Positions 32,909 to 35,017 of a DNA stretch of 35,017 bases are shown one piece after another (the first letter of the stretch is position 1; every line of letters begins with the position of its first letter). This DNA is from an uncultured Saprospiraceae bacterium. GTDB lineage: Bacteria > Bacteroidota > Bacteroidia > Chitinophagales > Saprospiraceae. The stretch spans positions 1 through 35,017 of the forward strand of contig CALLWB010000132.1 in assembly GCA_938016265.1 (NCBI GenBank), in the 5' to 3' direction. The notes under the pieces were generated by a model. The model saw only the letters and a program-made list of their open reading frames with translations, was not told where the DNA came from and ran no database searches. A program made the position numbers and the translations under genes.

Positions 32909-33385
32909 ATGACCATGAAGTTCAAAGCCAATCTCGAAAAAACTGGCAATAGCCATATCATCTCGATCCCTGAAGACATTGCGCTTGACGCCTTAGAAAA
33001 AATCGGAAAACGAATTTTACTGAAAGTCAATAACCACGTCTCCATTCATTGCGCAATACTCCGAACAAATGCCATCGGATATTACATAATGGCAGGAAAA
33101 TCCACGCGCACAAAAATGAAAGCGGAGGTGGGTGATGAATTGTCTTTGGAGATTTTAAAAGATGACAGCACCTATAAAGCAGCAGTTTCCGAAGAACTTA
33201 AAGAAGTATTGCTAACTGACCCTGATGGACAAAACCGCTTCGAACAACTGACCGACGGCAAAAAAAGATCAATCATCCATTATGTAAATAAAGCCAAACA
33301 ATCCGCTACAAGAATTGACAGAGCACTAAAAATTGTTGACAACTTGAAGTCGGGCGCAACAGATTTGAAAGAACTACTACGTTAA
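32909..33385 (+). CDS. DUF1905 / YdeI-type OmpD-associated family protein
   Basis: A 158-residue protein; ATG codons at 32909 and 32915 are both possible starts, the second giving MKFKANLEKTG. Residues about 3-95 match DUF1905, a small beta-barrel (KTGNSHIISIPEDIALDALE, NAIGYYIMAGKST, VGDELSLEILKDD). Residues about 97-158 are the YdeI C-terminal helical part: NRFEQLTDGKKRSIIHYVN, KAKQSATRIDRALKIVDNL. Homologues are sometimes called 'bacteriocin protection' proteins, but the molecular role is not established. The DUF547 gene begins 20 bp downstream, so the two are likely co-transcribed. Confidence 0.82.
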   Translation: MTMKFKANLEKTGNSHIISIPEDIALDALEKIGKRILLKVNNHVSIHCAILRTNAIGYYIMAGKSTRTKMKAEVGDELSLEILKDDSTYKAAVSEELKEVLLTDPDGQNRFEQLTDGKKRSIIHYVNKAKQSATRIDRALKIVDNLKSGATDLKELLR

Positions 33386-33405
33386 AATATAAAAAATCAG
33401 ATTCC

Positions 33406-34071
33406 ATGTTCAACGATCAGCAATTTTCCAAGGACCTCAAAATTCAAAAATACTTGTATCTAGAAGGACAAAACAATGACTTAGCATTAATCAACAACTA
33501 CCTACAAGCACTAGCAAATTTTAACCCGCTGATTTTGAAAAATGATACAGAAAAAAAAGCGTTCTGGTTTAATGTCTACAATGGGTTGACCAACACAATC
33601 ATCATTCTCCGCAAGGTAAAAAAATCGATGATGAGCAATCCAACCCTCTTTTTTATCCCCAAATATCAAGTAGGAAATTATAAAGTATCCCTCGATGATA
33701 TAGAACACGGGATACTCAGAAGAAACAAACGCGCCTCCTACAAACCCTGGAGTCAATTCTTCGCCTGGCAAAAAATAAAACAACTAATGGTAGATACCGT
33801 AGACTACCGCCTTCACTTTGCCCTAAACTGTGGAGCAAAGTCCTGCCCTCCCATCGCTTTTTATGACCCCCAAAATCTAGAAAACCAACTACAACTAGCC
33901 GATGAAGTATTCGCTGAGCAATATTGGAAAGTCAATGACAAAACAAAAACCATCCAGTGCTCCATGATCTATAAAGCCCATAAAAGCGACTTCGATAAAG
34001 TATACTTGAATGACCCGAAATATGTAGATTATAAAGTCGAGATAATGAAGTATGATTGGGATATTGGATAG
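33406..34071 (+). CDS. DUF547 domain protein
   Basis: A 221-residue protein that is a DUF547 domain with little else: KKAFWFNVYNGLTNTIIILR, the VSLDDIEHGILRR segment, and the cysteine-containing core LHFALNCGAKSCPPIAFYDP, then LADEVFAEQYWKVND. DUF547 proteins are widespread; a transglutaminase-like fold has been suggested, but the activity is unknown. No signal peptide is present, unlike many relatives that are exported. It is 20 bp after the YdeI-like gene. A decayed copy of its own 5' end, with its upstream bases, lies directly after its stop (34072-34126). Confidence 0.82.
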   Translation: MFNDQQFSKDLKIQKYLYLEGQNNDLALINNYLQALANFNPLILKNDTEKKAFWFNVYNGLTNTIIILRKVKKSMMSNPTLFFIPKYQVGNYKVSLDDIEHGILRRNKRASYKPWSQFFAWQKIKQLMVDTVDYRLHFALNCGAKSCPPIAFYDPQNLENQLQLADEVFAEQYWKVNDKTKTIQCSMIYKAHKSDFDKVYLNDPKYVDYKVEIMKYDWDIG

Positions 34072-34159
34072 GGTTAATTATCGAAAATCAAATCCCACGT
34101 TCAATAATCAACAATTTTACAAAGACGCACCTATCTTTTGTCAGGCAATAAGACCGTAA
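34072..34159 (+). pseudogene. decayed fragment duplicating the 5' end of the DUF547 gene
   Basis: 34084-34125 aligns without gaps to 33393-33434 (constant offset 691), with about 34 of 42 bases identical by eye. This covers 13 bases upstream of the ATG and the first nine or ten codons. The ATG has become ACG (34097-34099). Continuing in frame gives FNNQQFYKDAP, matching FNDQQFSKDLK of the intact gene, then unrelated codons and a TAA at 34157-34159. Similarity becomes weaker upstream but continues to about 34072. It is best read as what is left of a tandem duplicate. Confidence 0.7.
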
Positions 34160-34246
34160 GAATTTTGAAACATAGAACTTCACCTATTTGGTCCTATCAA
34201 ATTTCAAACATTCCCCATTCCTTTCCTACTTTCTAATAAATTAGTC

Positions 34247-34254
34247 TATTTTTG
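34247..34254 (+). promoter_or_regulatory. candidate -7 box for sbcD
   Basis: TATTTTTG matches TAnnTTTG exactly, 33 bases before the sbcD GTG; TTT stands in for the -33 TTG. The predicted start near 34258 coincides with a five-codon ATG frame (34258-34275, MNISY) that ends before the GTG, possibly a chance leader ORF. Confidence 0.5.
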
Positions 34255-34286
34255 CTATGAATATTTCCTATTAATTAAACACATAA

Positions 34287-35017
34287 GTGAAGATACTACA
34301 TACCGCCGATTGGCACATCGGTAAAATACTATATAAGAACCCTTTACGGGAAGAATTTGTTGCGTTTTTTGACTGGTTGCTCGAAACCATTGACAAGGAG
34401 GAAGTAGATGTATTGCTGATCTCCGGGGATGTGTTTGATCTGGCAAATCCTACTGTTAGTGATCGGCAACTTTATTACCAATGCCTCAATCAATTGGTCA
34501 ATTCGAATGTTCGGGTAATCATAACTGGTGGAAATCATGACTCTGTTGGCTTGCTAAATGCACCAGTGGATATTCTGGATAACCTGAACATCACCGTCGT
34601 TGGTGGAGCAAAAGATCCGATCTCCGACGAACTCATCGAAATCAAAAATCTAAACGGCGACCTACAGCTAGTCGTAGCAGCCGTCCCCTTCCTTAGAGAC
34701 CGTGATCTCAGAAATCAGGAGACTGATCAACAGTATAAAAACAGAACAGAAGCCATTCAAGAAGGCATCAAATTGCACTACGAACAACTAGGAGAAATTT
34801 GCGCGGCCAAGTACTCAAATGTGCCTGCGATTGCGATGGGACATTTGTTTGCAAAAGGCTCTTTCACCAGCGATAGCGAGCGGGAAATCCATATTGGAAA
34901 TGCAGCCGCTGTCGAATCCTCTATTTTCCCTGAAGTGTTTGATTATGTTGCGCTAGGGCACATTCACAAACCACAAAGACTAGATAAAAACGAATATATC
35001 CGATATTCTGGTTCTCC
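34287..35017 (+). CDS. sbcD: exonuclease SbcD (N-terminal part, cut by window end)
   Basis: The frame from the GTG at 34287 runs open to the window edge, giving 243 codons of an expected 400 or so. It is a calcineurin-like metallophosphatase with the SbcD/Mre11 motifs in order: MKILHTADWHIGK (motif I), LLISGDVFDLANPT (motif II), ITGGNHDSVGLLNAP (motif III), AIAMGHLFAKGS and VALGHIHKPQ (motifs IV-V). With SbcC it forms the SbcCD nuclease that cuts hairpins and DNA ends in the cytosol; sbcC would be expected just downstream, outside the window. No in-frame ATG lies upstream before a stop, so GTG is the start. Confidence 0.92.
   Translation, partial: MKILHTADWHIGKILYKNPLREEFVAFFDWLLETIDKEEVDVLLISGDVFDLANPTVSDRQLYYQCLNQLVNSNVRVIITGGNHDSVGLLNAPVDILDNLNITVVGGAKDPISDELIEIKNLNGDLQLVVAAVPFLRDRDLRNQETDQQYKNRTEAIQEGIKLHYEQLGEICAAKYSNVPAIAMGHLFAKGSFTSDSEREIHIGNAAAVESSIFPEVFDYVALGHIHKPQRLDKNEYIRYSGS

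Noticed and set aside
34255-34538. Minus-strand frames opposite the sbcD start
   Set aside because: They are antisense to clearly conserved SbcD motifs.
1-35017. Search for tRNA, rRNA, CRISPR arrays, insertion sequences or prophage
   Set aside because: No cloverleaf, regularly spaced repeat, transposase, integrase or phage structural gene was recognised; the S74 domain alone is not evidence for a prophage.

Overview
The window looks like a chromosomal segment of a Bacteroidota bacterium, most likely from the Saprospiria or a near relative. It is AT-rich. The starts I examined have A-rich upstream stretches rather than clear Shine-Dalgarno sequences. Promoter candidates match the Bacteroidota -33 TTG / -7 TAnnTTTG pattern. 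Secreted proteins include one with a type IX secretion (T9SS) C-terminal domain and one M43 metalloprotease ending in dockerin-like calcium loops. No rRNA, tRNA, CRISPR array, transposase or integrase was seen. The taxonomic call is inference from family content, not a database match.

Left part (1-9.7 kb): a truncated lipoprotein, a TPR protein and a small membrane protein on the minus strand. Then etfB-etfA with a clear terminator, and a tight run of a bifunctional-nuclease-like protein, folD, and a membrane protein carrying the full catalytic residue set of alkaline ceramidases. A secreted alpha/beta hydrolase and a membrane LytTR regulator lie on the minus strand. A stand-alone biotin carboxylase (accC) follows.

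Middle (9.8-18.5 kb): a large T9SS protein with three homologous modules. Then a two-gene unit of a helical protein and a TIR-domain protein, driven by a near-perfect Bacteroidota promoter that would give an essentially leaderless mRNA. Then a polyamine unit: a natural SpeD-SpeE fusion followed 15 bp later by an agmatinase, so two genes could carry agmatine to spermidine. A Bax-inhibitor-1 family protein and a small secreted protein end this block, each followed by a hairpin terminator.

Right part (18.5-35 kb): three poorly characterised exported proteins; 3-hydroxyacyl-CoA dehydrogenase, divergent from a secreted SH3b/LysM protein; an exported protein with a possible caspase-like His/Cys dyad; an AhpD-like protein; an S74 chaperone-ended fibre protein; the M43 protease; an RlmI-like rRNA methyltransferase; YdeI-like and DUF547 proteins; and the start of sbcD, cut by the window end.

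The most useful non-coding observations are three. A repeat of about 75 bp occurs in two copies in opposite orientation, each about 167 bp upstream of, and co-oriented with, a start codon (LytTR gene and 18823 gene). A decayed duplicate of the 5' end of the DUF547 gene lies just after that gene. A degenerate hairpin-rich intergenic repeat lies between the TIR and polyamine genes. None of these was checked by database search.
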